Shown in pieces: positions 43,429 to 52,564 of a DNA stretch of 64,000 bases; within the stretch, counting starts at the first letter, position 1; every line of letters begins with the position of its first letter. Where the stretch lies: assembly GCA_018242525.1 (NCBI GenBank), contig JAFEBS010000062.1:1-64000 (forward strand). Reading direction: 5' to 3'. The position numbers were made by a program, and so were the translations under genes. This DNA comes from Planctomycetota bacterium (lineage in GTDB: Bacteria > Planctomycetota > Planctomycetia > Planctomycetales > Planctomycetaceae). The notes beneath the pieces are model-generated. The model saw only the letters and a program-made list of their open reading frames with translations, did no database searches and was not told where the DNA came from.

Positions 43429-44406
43429 TCACCGGGTGACACGTCCAGCAATCGTTCCCAGATCCACGATCGAAGCCCGATCTCCTGCGTCACGGACCAA
43501 CTGGCAGATCAGATCGATCGCTTTGAATTCAGGATCGACGACATACAGACAGGATGGATGTGCCAGGAAGTCGAAAACGGCTCCGTTTTCGATGGTCCAT
43601 TCGACGCATTGCCGGATCGATTTCAGGAACCATTCGAGTTTCCACCGACCATTGCGGAAGGCCCCAATATCGCTGATGGGACTCATCGGGATCTCGATCA
43701 GCCCGTCTGGATAGGCGAATGGTTGAGCCCTGGTGAGTGCCGCGACAATTGCCTTCAAAACGTCATTGTCTGGTTCCTGCATTGCCTCGGTATTGGGATG
43801 CGGGGGATACAGGCTGCTGATCCAGTCAAACCCGATTTCCTTCAGCATGGATCGGACTGGTGCGTGTTTGGCGAGTCCGTCGCCGAATCCGCCCGGCGTG
43901 CGAAAGCCGGCAGGGCCAATACCCAACCTCGCCTTCATGGCAGCATTGGTGAGGAGGATGTTTTCGCGGATCGCATCCGCGACTGATTGACCGCGCAGCA
44001 GCCAGGGCGCCCGCTGGAAGCGGAACTGCAGATCTTCGACGCGCGAGGCCGTGACATTCACGTGGTCGTAGGTATGGTTTCCAATCGGATGCCCCGACTT
44101 AACGATCTCCTGCAGCCAGCCCACGTCCGGCTGTTCGAAGACGCGTCCGACCGCGAATAAGTGCAACACTCCCCCCGCGGCTTTGACGCGGCGGGCGGCT
44201 TCGACAGAGTACCGCTTGGTCTCGTCGTTGAGATTTCCCTTTTCATAGTCCCAGTGTGTCGATTCCCATTCCGGGAAATTGCGGCTCATTTCCAGATCGA
44301 GTGTGATCGCGATTTGGGCTGGCTTTCGCGTGTCAGCCAGGACAGGACGAACCAGGTTCGATGCGGCCAGGGAAGTTGCGGCGAGCAGCCAGTCCCGGCG
44401 GGTCAT
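43429..44406 (-). CDS. Polysaccharide deacetylase (NodB-like), probably Tat-exported
   Basis: 325 residues from the ATG at 44406. The first residues TRRDWLLAATSLAAS have a twin-Arg pattern and hydrophobic stretch. The NodB domain shows AITLDLEMSRNF (Asp), SGHPIGNHTYDHVN with the metal His residues, GFRTPGGFGD and LAHPSCLY. It should remove N- or O-acetyl groups from a polysaccharide outside the cytoplasm. The frame is open upstream to 44565 but that part consists of palindromic repeats, so it is rejected as coding. Convergent with the GT2 gene. Confidence 0.88.
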   Translation of the reverse strand: MTRRDWLLAATSLAASNLVRPVLADTRKPAQIAITLDLEMSRNFPEWESTHWDYEKGNLNDETKRYSVEAARRVKAAGGVLHLFAVGRVFEQPDVGWLQEIVKSGHPIGNHTYDHVNVTASRVEDLQFRFQRAPWLLRGQSVADAIRENILLTNAAMKARLGIGPAGFRTPGGFGDGLAKHAPVRSMLKEIGFDWISSLYPPHPNTEAMQEPDNDVLKAIVAALTRAQPFAYPDGLIEIPMSPISDIGAFRNGRWKLEWFLKSIRQCVEWTIENGAVFDFLAHPSCLYVVDPEFKAIDLICQLVRDAGDRASIVDLGTIAGRVTR

Positions 44407-44411
44407 AGTAG

Positions 44412-44431
44412 GACGGGCACTCTTGCCCGTC
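44412..44431. repeat. Short palindrome GACGGGCA-TGCCCGTC
   Basis: Perfect 8-bp stem with loop ctct, five bases upstream of the deacetylase start. No T-run. Together with the palindrome at 44535-44561 it fills the 180-base gap to the isochorismatase gene. Confidence 0.6.
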
Positions 44432-44534
44432 TTGTCTTCGTCTGTATTGCCTGTCTCTTTCATGCCTTCGTCACTCTTCTCGCTGATTTGTCGGGCAGGA
44501 GCAGCGTTGCCCCGCCAACTGGTTTCCAAATCGA

Positions 44535-44561
44535 CTGTGGGCGACGAAGCGTCGACCACAG
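44535..44561. repeat. Short palindrome CTGTGGGCGACG-CGTCGACCACAG
   Basis: 12-bp arms with one mismatch and loop aag. It lies 28 bp beyond the isochorismatase stop; it is without a T-run and so is not a clear terminator. Confidence 0.6.
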
Positions 44562-44589
44562 CCACCCGTTCGCCGTGACGATCACCAAT

Positions 44590-45642
44590 TCATCGTTCGT
44601 CCAGCTTCACCCACGAGACTTGCGTGATCAGATGACTCAGCGCGGCGAACGATATCGACGCGTTGACGGCGAATCGAGGTGACGTATTCGACGGGAATGT
44701 GGCCAGCGAGGAATCGGCCACCAGGAAGACATTGAAGTCCTTCGACAAGTTTTCATAGCCAGCCGTCGTTTTGCAATAGCACATGTCGGTGGCATACCCG
44801 GTCAGCAACACATGCCGGACTCCGTTCTGCTTGAGGAAATCACGGAGCCGGGCATAACCCTCGCTGTCGTAGATCACGACGTCTGTCGGGTGGACTGTGA
44901 CCGATGTACTGACTGGGATCGGCAGTTTCCAGAATCCGTCCCCGTTGAATCGCGCCCCCGCATCCAGGCCGGGAAACTGTCGAAAGTAATCCGCCACGGG
45001 CTGACGGTTGTCGAGGGTGAGTTTGTCGGGCAGTGATTGTCCCTGGTAAGGATAGGCGGCCAGAACCTTTCGTAGATCCGATTCACCGGAAAGCCGCTCC
45101 TCCGGCGTCGGAGTCTTCTCAAACGAGCGGTAGACCCTGGTCCGAATTGGGTCTGCGTTGCCGGGAAGGCTGTACATGACGAAGGCGGCCTTGTCGCGCA
45201 GGCGTTTCAGGAACGGATCGATGACCTGTTTGGTATGCCGGGCCGCCAGCGCATTCTTTTCCGGAGTGCAGAAGTCGGCCACACCATTGGGCTCGGGAGA
45301 CTTCCAGCCCCAACTGTCATCGATCGCCCAGGGGTGAACCATAATGACGGCGGTTTCGCGAGATCGCAGATGATTGGGCATCTCGATGATCCCGCGGGCA
45401 TTGTATGAAAATCGCCAGGCCCGGACATGCAGGTCGGCGTCCTTGTCGGTAATGATCGCCGGGGCCTCGAAGTGGGCCTGTTCAATAATCGGCTCGAAGA
45501 ACTCCGGATAGTCTGCCAGGAGAGGCTGAGGTTTTTCGATTCGCTGGAGCCGATTCTCGTAAACCCTTTGTGTGGATGTCGAGTCCTGTGCCGACACCGT
45601 TGCTGACACGAGACCGATGAAAAGGGAAAGTGCTATTCGCAT
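44590..45642 (-). CDS. Secreted isochorismatase-family hydrolase
   Basis: 350 residues with a signal peptide about 1-18. Family marks: AVIMVHPWAID (Asp position is His-Pro here), and VLLTGYATDMCYCKTTAGYENL with the nucleophilic Cys in a T-D-M-C context, then FNVFLVADSS. It resembles N-carbamoyl or nicotinamidase-like cysteine hydrolases but has a long N-terminal part (about 20-90) and central insert. Substrate unknown. It is followed by palindromic repeats and precedes the deacetylase on the same strand. Confidence 0.8.
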   Translation of the reverse strand: MRIALSLFIGLVSATVSAQDSTSTQRVYENRLQRIEKPQPLLADYPEFFEPIIEQAHFEAPAIITDKDADLHVRAWRFSYNARGIIEMPNHLRSRETAVIMVHPWAIDDSWGWKSPEPNGVADFCTPEKNALAARHTKQVIDPFLKRLRDKAAFVMYSLPGNADPIRTRVYRSFEKTPTPEERLSGESDLRKVLAAYPYQGQSLPDKLTLDNRQPVADYFRQFPGLDAGARFNGDGFWKLPIPVSTSVTVHPTDVVIYDSEGYARLRDFLKQNGVRHVLLTGYATDMCYCKTTAGYENLSKDFNVFLVADSSLATFPSNTSPRFAVNASISFAALSHLITQVSWVKLDER

Positions 45643-45678
45643 GAATGTGTCCTGATTCCAGATCTGGTCGGATCGGGG

Positions 45679-48600
45679 TTATTGCCGGGCTTGGAGAAAG
45701 GCAAACAGATCCCGCAGTTCTTGCGGTGTCAACTGGCGGTAAAGGTTGTCAGGCATCAGTGATGTCGGTGAGTCCTGCAGTTCCTCAATCTCCGCGGTCG
45801 GAATTTCCTGTTTTTCGCCCTTGGCATTGGCCAGCGTGATTGAGGCATCGGTCCGGGCGATCGGCAGTCCGGTCAGGACTCGTCCGCCGGTGGTCCGGAT
45901 GACGACATTGACGTACTCCTTGCGAATCACGCTGCCGGGGTCAACCAGGCTGATCAGCAGGAAGTCGCGATCCTGGCGGTTGGCGGTCGTCAGGTCGGGA
46001 CCGATCTTCGCTCCCTCGCCAAACAGTTGATGACAGTTGGCACAAAGCTTCTTGAAGAGAGCCTGACCGGCGACGCGGTCTCCGCCCGCCGCCCGCAGGT
46101 CGTTGTTCAGCCGACGAACCTCGGCCAGTTTCTCTTCGCGTGTGGCTCCCTGCAATTTGCCCCAGTGCCTGGTCACCAGGGCATCCAGTTCCGGATCTCC
46201 AAAGAGCGCCACGCGGCGGATCTGCTCCACCGGAGTAGACGCGGCAGGGATATCGCCCCTGTCGACGGCGGTCAGCCAGGTCTTGGCGAAGTCGCGGCGG
46301 TCAAGCAGCAGATCACGCAGCGGTGAGTTCAACGGGCTCTCCGGATGACGCTGGTGGAGCGCGATCAACTGCGAGGCGATGCTGGCGTCGTCGAATCGCG
46401 ACAGGATTTGCAGCGCCGCAATGCGAACTGAGTCGGGCTGATCCGCCGCAATCAACTGCAATGCCGGTTCGATCAGCGACCGATGTCCCGTTGGTCCGAG
46501 CATCGTCAGCAAGGCGACCCGACGGGGGGGACTCAACTGACGATCGAACGCTTCTTTTGAGGCCAGCGCAAACGGTTCGGGATGGCCGATGGCGACGGAC
46601 AACTGTAACAGTGGCATCTGTTCCGGGGTCGACTTCCAATCGGCGAGCAGAAGCCGTGAGACCTCGTGGCTTCTGGCAATTTCCAGCCATTCTGGTGTCC
46701 GCAGGTCACGGGGAATCTCCTGCCAACCGAGCAGGACCTGTGGCCACAGGGATCGACGTGCGGAATCGTCCGGGGCCGCCTTAAACAATTGGGTGACAGA
46801 GTCGAGACCGGCGACCGTTCCCTCGGATGCGTAACGACGAGTCAGGCGAGTTAACAGGACGTCGCGTCCGAGTCGCGACTTCCACAATGAGGGACGGACG
46901 AATCGCTTCAGGACTTCGTCGCGTCCGGTGACGCTCTGTTTTTCGACGGCCCACCACCAGAGCAACGGGAGATACGGGTCGTCAACATCGAGATCACGAT
47001 TGATGTTGGCATTGATGATCGGCATGGCTTGCCTGGCAATCAGTCGAGCCGCGGTACAGGCGAGTTGCTGGCGGACATCGATGGACGGTTCTTTTTCGGC
47101 GAACTTGTCGAGTCGGTGGGCCGTCTCCGGCGACAGGACTTTACCATCGCCAAGCAACCGGACTGTCCAGGATCGTACGGCGGGGTGCGGGCTGTTTAAC
47201 AATTCGTCCGCCAGTAACTCGTTGAATCCTCCAATCCGGTTCAGTGACCACAGAGCCTCCAACGCGGCTGTTTCGTCGGCATGCTTAAGTGCGGATTCCT
47301 GGAAATCCGCTTGCAGCGAAAGTCGGTCTGTCTCGGGCAGACCCTGCCCGGGACGATCGTGTTGGGTGCGGGCGGAAATTCGACGCGTAAGTTCTTCCCG
47401 CGCGTGCCTCACGTACCACTGGCTGCGGTGCTGGTGCAGAGCCAGCAGTTCCCGGACATTCAGTTTCGCGAAGTCGATGGCGGGGACGGGTCTGGTTCCG
47501 GTCGCTGAAATGCGGTAGATCCGGCCGTTGGATCGATCCCAGTCGGCATCCGGATCGGGGTGGGCGGTCCGCGCATCACACCAGTCTGCCACATAGATTG
47601 CGCCGTCCGGGCCAACAGTCACGTCCGTCGGAGCAAACCAGGTGTCCTTGGTCGTGACCAATTCACCTCCGTGAGCGGTCTGAATTGTGGAGCCACGTGG
47701 CTGGATGGTGTGCCAGTAAACACCGTGCCCCAGCAGATCCCCCGCGATGTACGTGCCGCGATACGCTTCGGGGAACGAGTCCGCTAGATAGACAATCCCG
47801 CCGACGGTGACATGACCGCCGCGAAAGTTCTGGTGCGGCGTATGCTCGAAGTAACCGTACGCGTGTGGGTTCTGCAAGGCTCCGTGTTTGCCAAACGACT
47901 TCACGTAGTAGGCTCCCTGGACCCCATGCACCAGGATATGGGAACCGAAATTTGTACTGTAAAGCAGTCGTCCCGTCCGGTCGAAGTCGAGTCCCCAGGC
48001 GTTGCCTCCTCCTTCGCAAAACAACTCGAACTCTTGGGTGACAGGGTGATACCTCCAGACCCCCTGCTGGAATTCGAGTCCGCGGATATGGGCGGTGACA
48101 GTACTCCCCTGACAGCCGTAGAGCCAGCCATCGGGGCCCCAGGTCAATGAATTCGCGACGCTGTGGGCGTCCTCCATGCCAAACCCACTGAGCAATACTT
48201 CGGGATCGCTGTCCGGCAGATCGTCGCGATTGCGATCCGGATAAAAGAGCAAGTATGGCACCTGCAGTACGAAAACTCCCCCATGCCCGAATGCAAAGCC
48301 GGTCGCCAGATTCAGTCCGTCCACAAAATCCCTGGATCGGTCCATCCGGCCATCGCCGTCGGTATCTTCGAGAATGGTGATCCGATCCGCTCCGCGAGGC
48401 CCCCTGGGTGGCGGTTCGGGTACCCGGTCATACTTTGTGCGCGAAAAGCGATCGACCTGTACTCGTTGCAAACCTTCGGGATTCGGGTACTGCAGGTATT
48501 GGATGACCCACAATCGCCCGCGATCATCGAATTCAATCGCGACCGGTTGCCTGACCAGAGGCTCGGCGGCAACAACCCGGGCCGTGAATCCGTCCGGCAG

Positions 48601-48711
48601 TCGCATCTTTGCCACGGCTTCGTCGGGCGTCAGCCCTTGTGCCATGACGGGAACTGCCAACATCGGCAGACTGCACACGAGCGAGGATATGAGGAGAAAT
48701 GCGCGTGCCAT
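45679..48711 (-). CDS. PVC-type heme-binding CxxCH protein with dehydrogenase-like propeller
   Basis: 1010 residues, signal peptide about 1-24. The first part, about 30-420, is the six-bladed propeller of the putative membrane-bound dehydrogenase family (LPDGFTARVVAAEPLVRQP, FDDRGRLWVIQYLQYP, ADRITILEDTDGDGRMD, VGPDGAIYVADWCD). A HEAT-repeat region spans about 440-860. The C-terminal cytochrome-like domain holds the heme site CANCH at about 887-891 (LFKKLCANCHQLFGEGAKIGPDL). The distal heme ligand cannot be placed by eye. The family is a planctomycete-verrucomicrobia hallmark; its substrate is unsettled, probably a sugar or alcohol. It stands alone. Confidence 0.93.
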   Translation of the reverse strand: MARAFLLISSLVCSLPMLAVPVMAQGLTPDEAVAKMRLPDGFTARVVAAEPLVRQPVAIEFDDRGRLWVIQYLQYPNPEGLQRVQVDRFSRTKYDRVPEPPPRGPRGADRITILEDTDGDGRMDRSRDFVDGLNLATGFAFGHGGVFVLQVPYLLFYPDRNRDDLPDSDPEVLLSGFGMEDAHSVANSLTWGPDGWLYGCQGSTVTAHIRGLEFQQGVWRYHPVTQEFELFCEGGGNAWGLDFDRTGRLLYSTNFGSHILVHGVQGAYYVKSFGKHGALQNPHAYGYFEHTPHQNFRGGHVTVGGIVYLADSFPEAYRGTYIAGDLLGHGVYWHTIQPRGSTIQTAHGGELVTTKDTWFAPTDVTVGPDGAIYVADWCDARTAHPDPDADWDRSNGRIYRISATGTRPVPAIDFAKLNVRELLALHQHRSQWYVRHAREELTRRISARTQHDRPGQGLPETDRLSLQADFQESALKHADETAALEALWSLNRIGGFNELLADELLNSPHPAVRSWTVRLLGDGKVLSPETAHRLDKFAEKEPSIDVRQQLACTAARLIARQAMPIINANINRDLDVDDPYLPLLWWWAVEKQSVTGRDEVLKRFVRPSLWKSRLGRDVLLTRLTRRYASEGTVAGLDSVTQLFKAAPDDSARRSLWPQVLLGWQEIPRDLRTPEWLEIARSHEVSRLLLADWKSTPEQMPLLQLSVAIGHPEPFALASKEAFDRQLSPPRRVALLTMLGPTGHRSLIEPALQLIAADQPDSVRIAALQILSRFDDASIASQLIALHQRHPESPLNSPLRDLLLDRRDFAKTWLTAVDRGDIPAASTPVEQIRRVALFGDPELDALVTRHWGKLQGATREEKLAEVRRLNNDLRAAGGDRVAGQALFKKLCANCHQLFGEGAKIGPDLTTANRQDRDFLLISLVDPGSVIRKEYVNVVIRTTGGRVLTGLPIARTDASITLANAKGEKQEIPTAEIEELQDSPTSLMPDNLYRQLTPQELRDLFAFLQARQ

Positions 48712-48922
48712 AAGGAGATCCGTGGGGAATACACCATTCCATGGCGATCTTACCCGGCGTTCCCTTCATATGCCAAACGGCGGCGAAAAAGCAGGCAGCT
48801 TAAGCATGACTTCCATCGCACGGGCCTCAATGCGGAAGTTACCAGCCATCGAAAAGGCTGTTGAAAAGCCGTTGAATTCAGCTGACACACCGGTGCCGAT
48901 GTGGTGTTCCGAAAGCGCGGAT

Positions 48923-50377
48923 TTAGCGCAGCACGTTGAACGTCACGCCCGGCCAGTCGTCTGTGCGAAATGGCGAGGCGGGATAGCCTTCCTTGTTGTA
49001 CAGGTTGCAGTCGGGATTGTCGGCCCAGGCGTAACGGACGGCGACCGGTTGTGAGACTTGGTCCGAGGTGACAACGATCTTGCTTCCCACGATCGTGGCC
49101 CTGGCCCAGACGAATTTCTGATCGGTTCCGCTGATTGCAAAGCCCCGTAGTTCCGTTCCGCGCGCCACCAGGCCGCTGCCGACATGATAGAACTGCAAGT
49201 GAACTTCATTGCCGGCGATTGTCATGGACCGGTACAGGGGACCAGAAGCGACAATCGACTGGTTGTATGCGACCGACAGGGCCTGACGCGCCAGTCGACG
49301 CCCCACTTCCTGCTTGTTCTTCGGATGAATGTCGCGCGGGTCGCCGAGGTCAATCGTCACCGCCATCCCGGTATTGGGGGCCGACAGGGCATGTCGCTGC
49401 GCATCGCGTAACTCGGCCCAGGCGCTGGCTTCTGGGTCCGGTGCGTGGTCGGGTTTCGTTTTGTCGGGAATATAATTGGGAAGCTGGACAAACAGGAATG
49501 GAAAATCCCCCTGTCCCCACGTTCGTCGCCAGTCTTCGATCAAAGCGGGAAACAAGGTGCGATATTGATGAGCCCGGACGGCATTCTGCTCACCCTGGTA
49601 AAAGATGGCTCCCTTGATGGCGAACGGTTGCAGCGGAGCGATCACTCCGTTGTAGAGCACTGTTGCCCGCCCAGGGGTGTTTGCCTGGGCGGGGTCTTTG
49701 TTAGCGGCCGCGGTTTTCTCCAGCAATGGCACATACAGCGGATCGGACTTCAGCGTCGCATCACTGACCCACGACTCGGCACCACATCCACTGTAGGCCG
49801 CTTCAATCAGTCCGACGGGATGGTTCAGTCGCGAATGCAGTTCACGTCCGAAAGAGTAGGCCACTGCCGAGAAGTCACCGACCGTGTCGGGCGAGCATTC
49901 GACCCACTTCCCTTGAACATCCGATTGCGGTTCCAACGCGGTCTGACGCTCAACCTGAAACAGGCGAATTGTCGGAAACTTCGCGGCGGGGATTTCCTCC
50001 TTGCTGGCGGATTCAGACACCCTCAACTGCATGTTGGATTGGCCGGAGCAGAACCAGACATCCCCCACCAGCACATCTTTCAGCGTGACAGAATTCTTGC
50101 CCACAATTGTCACGTCAACCAAGCCAAACCGTGCGACCGCAGGATGACGCAGCGACCAGCGTCCATCGGCCGCTGCGGTCGCCATCACCGGCTTTCCGGC
50201 AACCGTCACGGTCACCAGTTCACCAGGTTCCGCCCAACCCCAGAAGGGAAGCTCGTGTCCCTGCTGCAGCACCATGTGATCGCCAAACACGGCCGGAAGT
50301 TTCACGTCCGCTCGCGATACACCTTCAGCCACAAGCGTGACCAAAGCGGCCAGAACGAGAGTGAAGAGCGAACGCAT
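48923..50377 (-). CDS. Secreted sialate O-acetylesterase-family protein
   Basis: 484 residues from the ATG at 50377, signal peptide about 1-23. A beta-sandwich (about 25-100, LPAVFGDHMVLQQGHELPFWGWAEPG) precedes the SASA domain: the nucleophile Ser114 in FCSGQSNMQLRV, then GLIEAAYSGCGAESW, GAIFYQGEQNA and the catalytic Asp-His in DPRDIHPKNKQEVGRRLA. It should deacetylate acetyl esters on sugars. In planctomycetes this family is widespread and usually acts on plant or algal polymers; a link to the GT29 gene is not implied. It is divergent from the MATE gene. Confidence 0.9.
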   Translation of the reverse strand: MRSLFTLVLAALVTLVAEGVSRADVKLPAVFGDHMVLQQGHELPFWGWAEPGELVTVTVAGKPVMATAAADGRWSLRHPAVARFGLVDVTIVGKNSVTLKDVLVGDVWFCSGQSNMQLRVSESASKEEIPAAKFPTIRLFQVERQTALEPQSDVQGKWVECSPDTVGDFSAVAYSFGRELHSRLNHPVGLIEAAYSGCGAESWVSDATLKSDPLYVPLLEKTAAANKDPAQANTPGRATVLYNGVIAPLQPFAIKGAIFYQGEQNAVRAHQYRTLFPALIEDWRRTWGQGDFPFLFVQLPNYIPDKTKPDHAPDPEASAWAELRDAQRHALSAPNTGMAVTIDLGDPRDIHPKNKQEVGRRLARQALSVAYNQSIVASGPLYRSMTIAGNEVHLQFYHVGSGLVARGTELRGFAISGTDQKFVWARATIVGSKIVVTSDQVSQPVAVRYAWADNPDCNLYNKEGYPASPFRTDDWPGVTFNVLR

Positions 50378-50560
50378 CGAACACGATTCCGGGTAAAACG
50401 CCAGACCTGGGACGGATAAACCGTACCGCACGCCGGGGGCATCAGCAAGCGGACAGACTTCCAGCGAACTTCACATGAACTTTGTGGCTCGAATGGTTGT
50501 CATTCGGACATCCGGTCGCATACTGTTCCTGCCGACGACTGATTTTCTCCGACAAAGGCC

Positions 50561-52129
50561 GTGCTCCCCGTGTCTGATACGCCTTCGAACTCGACTGCTG
50601 AGGCGTCTCTGGATCAGCCGACGTCTGACTCCCAATCCCATTCCACCAGTTCAACTTCTGGCGATGCAAGTTCACTGGCCGTGCGAGGGATTCCGGGGGG
50701 ATACCGCGAACTGCTGGCCATTGCCGTTCCCCTGATTCTCAGCTCGGGAACTCAATCGTTAATGCATGTGATTGATCGGGTGTTTTTGACCTGGTATTCC
50801 GAGCCGGCGGTCGCAGCGGCACTGCCGGCGGGAATCCTGTTCTGGTCGTGCCTGAGTCTTCCGTTTGGTGTTGTTTCGTACACAAACGCGTTTGTAGCCC
50901 AGTACGACGGCGCGAAGCAGCCGGGTCGCGCGGCCAGTTGTGTCTGGCAAGCCGCGTATTTCGCCATTGTCTGCGGCTTGCTGGTGAGCATTCCCGCGTT
51001 CTGGTCGAACAGGTTGTTCAGTGGTATTGGTCACGATCCGCAAGTGCAAAAGCTGGAAGTCGAATACTTCGCCTGGATCTGCATGGGGGCCGCCCCCGCG
51101 CTGCTGTCGGGGGCGTTGTCCTGTTTCTTCAGCGGGCGTGGACAGACACGCCTGGTGCTGGCGGTGAACGCGGCCAGCATGGTGGTCAACGTCGTGCTGG
51201 ATTACGGCATGATTTTTGGCAAAGGTCCGTTTCCGGAACTGGGGATGGCGGGAGCCGCAATCGCCACAAATCTGGCCAACGTGTTTGCAGTGCTCTGTTT
51301 CGTGGGACTGTTGCTGCGGCACGACGCTCGTGTGAAGTACTCCTTCTGGACGCACTGGCGGCTGGAACGGATCCTGATGTGGGACCTGTTCAAATTCGGC
51401 GGTCCCAGTGGCTTGCAGATGTTCCTGGACGTCGCCGGATTTGCGGCGTTCATGATGATCATCGGCAAGATTGGTCAGCGCGAACTGGCGGCCACCAATA
51501 TTGCCTTCAACCTGAATACGCTGGCATTCATTCCCGTGATTGGTGTGGGAATCGCGGTTTCCACCCTGGTTGGACAGCGGATTGGTGAGGGACGTCCCGA
51601 TATCGCCGAGAAGTCCGTCCTCAAAGGGTTCGTCCTGGCGGGCGGAATCATGGTTCTGTTCGGAGCAATTTACGTCCTGGCTCCCCAAGTTCTGCTAGCC
51701 CCGTACGAGTACGGGGCGAACAGTCACATTGTCGAATCGGTGGATGCTCTGACGCACGATCCGGGGACGGACCAGCCCCAGGCGAACTTCGCCGAAGTTC
51801 GGTCGGTGGTCATCATCCTGCTGCGGTTTGTGGCCCTCTATTCGTTCTTCGACGCGATGGCGATCATCTTCGGTTCCGCCATTCGAGCGGCCGGGGACAC
51901 CGTGTTTTCGATGCTGGTCACGTTTGCCTGTGCCTGGGGTCTGCTGGTCCTGCCGACGTATCTCACGTGGGTGTACCTGGGCCAGGACCACAAGGAATCG
52001 CTGCTGTTCTGGAGCTGGGTCTGGTGCTCGGTTTACGTCAGTTCACTCGGCTTTATTTACCTGGCACGATTCCGGGGCGGCCGGTGGAAGACGATGACCG
52101 TGATTGAGCCGCCCGTGGGCTCAGCCTGA
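50561..52129 (+). CDS. MATE-family efflux transporter
   Basis: 522 residues from GTG 50561 (GTG 50570 also possible). After a Ser/Thr-rich cytoplasmic tail of about 45 residues there are two blocks of six membrane helices. Family marks: LAIAVPLILSSGTQSLMHVIDRVFL in the first helix pair, GRGQTRLVLAVN and GMAGAAIATN in block one, GPSGLQMFLDV and GVGIAVSTLVGQRIGEG in block two. It exports drugs or organic cations by Na+ or H+ antiport. The substrate is unknown. A strong hairpin follows at 52178-52197. Confidence 0.92.
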   Translation: MLPVSDTPSNSTAEASLDQPTSDSQSHSTSSTSGDASSLAVRGIPGGYRELLAIAVPLILSSGTQSLMHVIDRVFLTWYSEPAVAAALPAGILFWSCLSLPFGVVSYTNAFVAQYDGAKQPGRAASCVWQAAYFAIVCGLLVSIPAFWSNRLFSGIGHDPQVQKLEVEYFAWICMGAAPALLSGALSCFFSGRGQTRLVLAVNAASMVVNVVLDYGMIFGKGPFPELGMAGAAIATNLANVFAVLCFVGLLLRHDARVKYSFWTHWRLERILMWDLFKFGGPSGLQMFLDVAGFAAFMMIIGKIGQRELAATNIAFNLNTLAFIPVIGVGIAVSTLVGQRIGEGRPDIAEKSVLKGFVLAGGIMVLFGAIYVLAPQVLLAPYEYGANSHIVESVDALTHDPGTDQPQANFAEVRSVVIILLRFVALYSFFDAMAIIFGSAIRAAGDTVFSMLVTFACAWGLLVLPTYLTWVYLGQDHKESLLFWSWVWCSVYVSSLGFIYLARFRGGRWKTMTVIEPPVGSA

Positions 52130-52177
52130 ACTAGAATGAGCCGTTTTTCCGGACCAAAGGTCCAGCCGCTCATCGAG

Positions 52178-52197
52178 CCCGGCCCCTTTGGGCCGGG
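52178..52197 (+). terminator. GC-rich hairpin after the MATE gene
   Basis: Perfect 8-bp stem cccggccc/gggccggg with loop cttt, about 50 bases after the stop. No T-run, so efficiency is uncertain. A smaller ggacc-aaa-ggtcc hairpin precedes it at 52151-52163. Confidence 0.5.
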
Positions 52198-52435
52198 TCA
52201 GAGATCCTCAAAGTATCCAGAGGCCCAACGGGCCGACAGTTCATCGTTTGTGTCCGAAATCGAGGAAATCGCCACACCCCAGTGGCATACCGTCCTCCGC
52301 GCCGCACGTCCGGCGCCAACGGTGATCATCCTTTTCTAATCGAAACGGATCTGCCCGGAAACTGGATCACGAATCGCGCCCCGTTGCCTGTGGGAGGCCA
52401 AAGTCATGAGTTTACGACCACGGAACCTGGGATAG

Positions 52436-52533
52436 CAGCCTGTGGCAAAAGGGGTCTGACCCTTTGGAGGGCACTGAATTCACCTTGAAAACCGCGTGCC
52501 CGGAGAGGGTCAGACCCCTTTTGCCACAGGCTG
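52436..52533. repeat. MITE-like inverted repeat, copy C
   Basis: 98 bp with perfect 27-bp terminal inverted repeats (52436-52462 and 52507-52533; cagcctgtggcaaaaggggt... and complement). The middle matches copy B. It begins 31 bp after the DUF1080 stop codon (gene read on the minus strand) and lies opposite copy D at the other end of that gene. Confidence 0.92.
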
Positions 52534-52564
52534 ATAGGCGGTGAAGCTCCAGGTGGGTTCGACG

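Larger units (their letters stand above)
52130..52564. other. Convergent gap between MATE and DUF1080 genes
   Basis: The 435 bases contain the two hairpins after the MATE gene and the full repeat copy C at 52436-52533. Between 52200 and 52430 I see no structure or gene. Confidence 0.5.

Noticed and set aside
44407..44565. Upstream extension of the deacetylase gene
   Set aside because: It consists of two palindromes with loops; the twin-Arg-like signal begins at 44406.
52436..52533. A shared bidirectional terminator between MATE and DUF1080 genes
   Set aside because: The element has a middle sequence matching that of copy B at an unrelated site, so it is a dispersed repeat.
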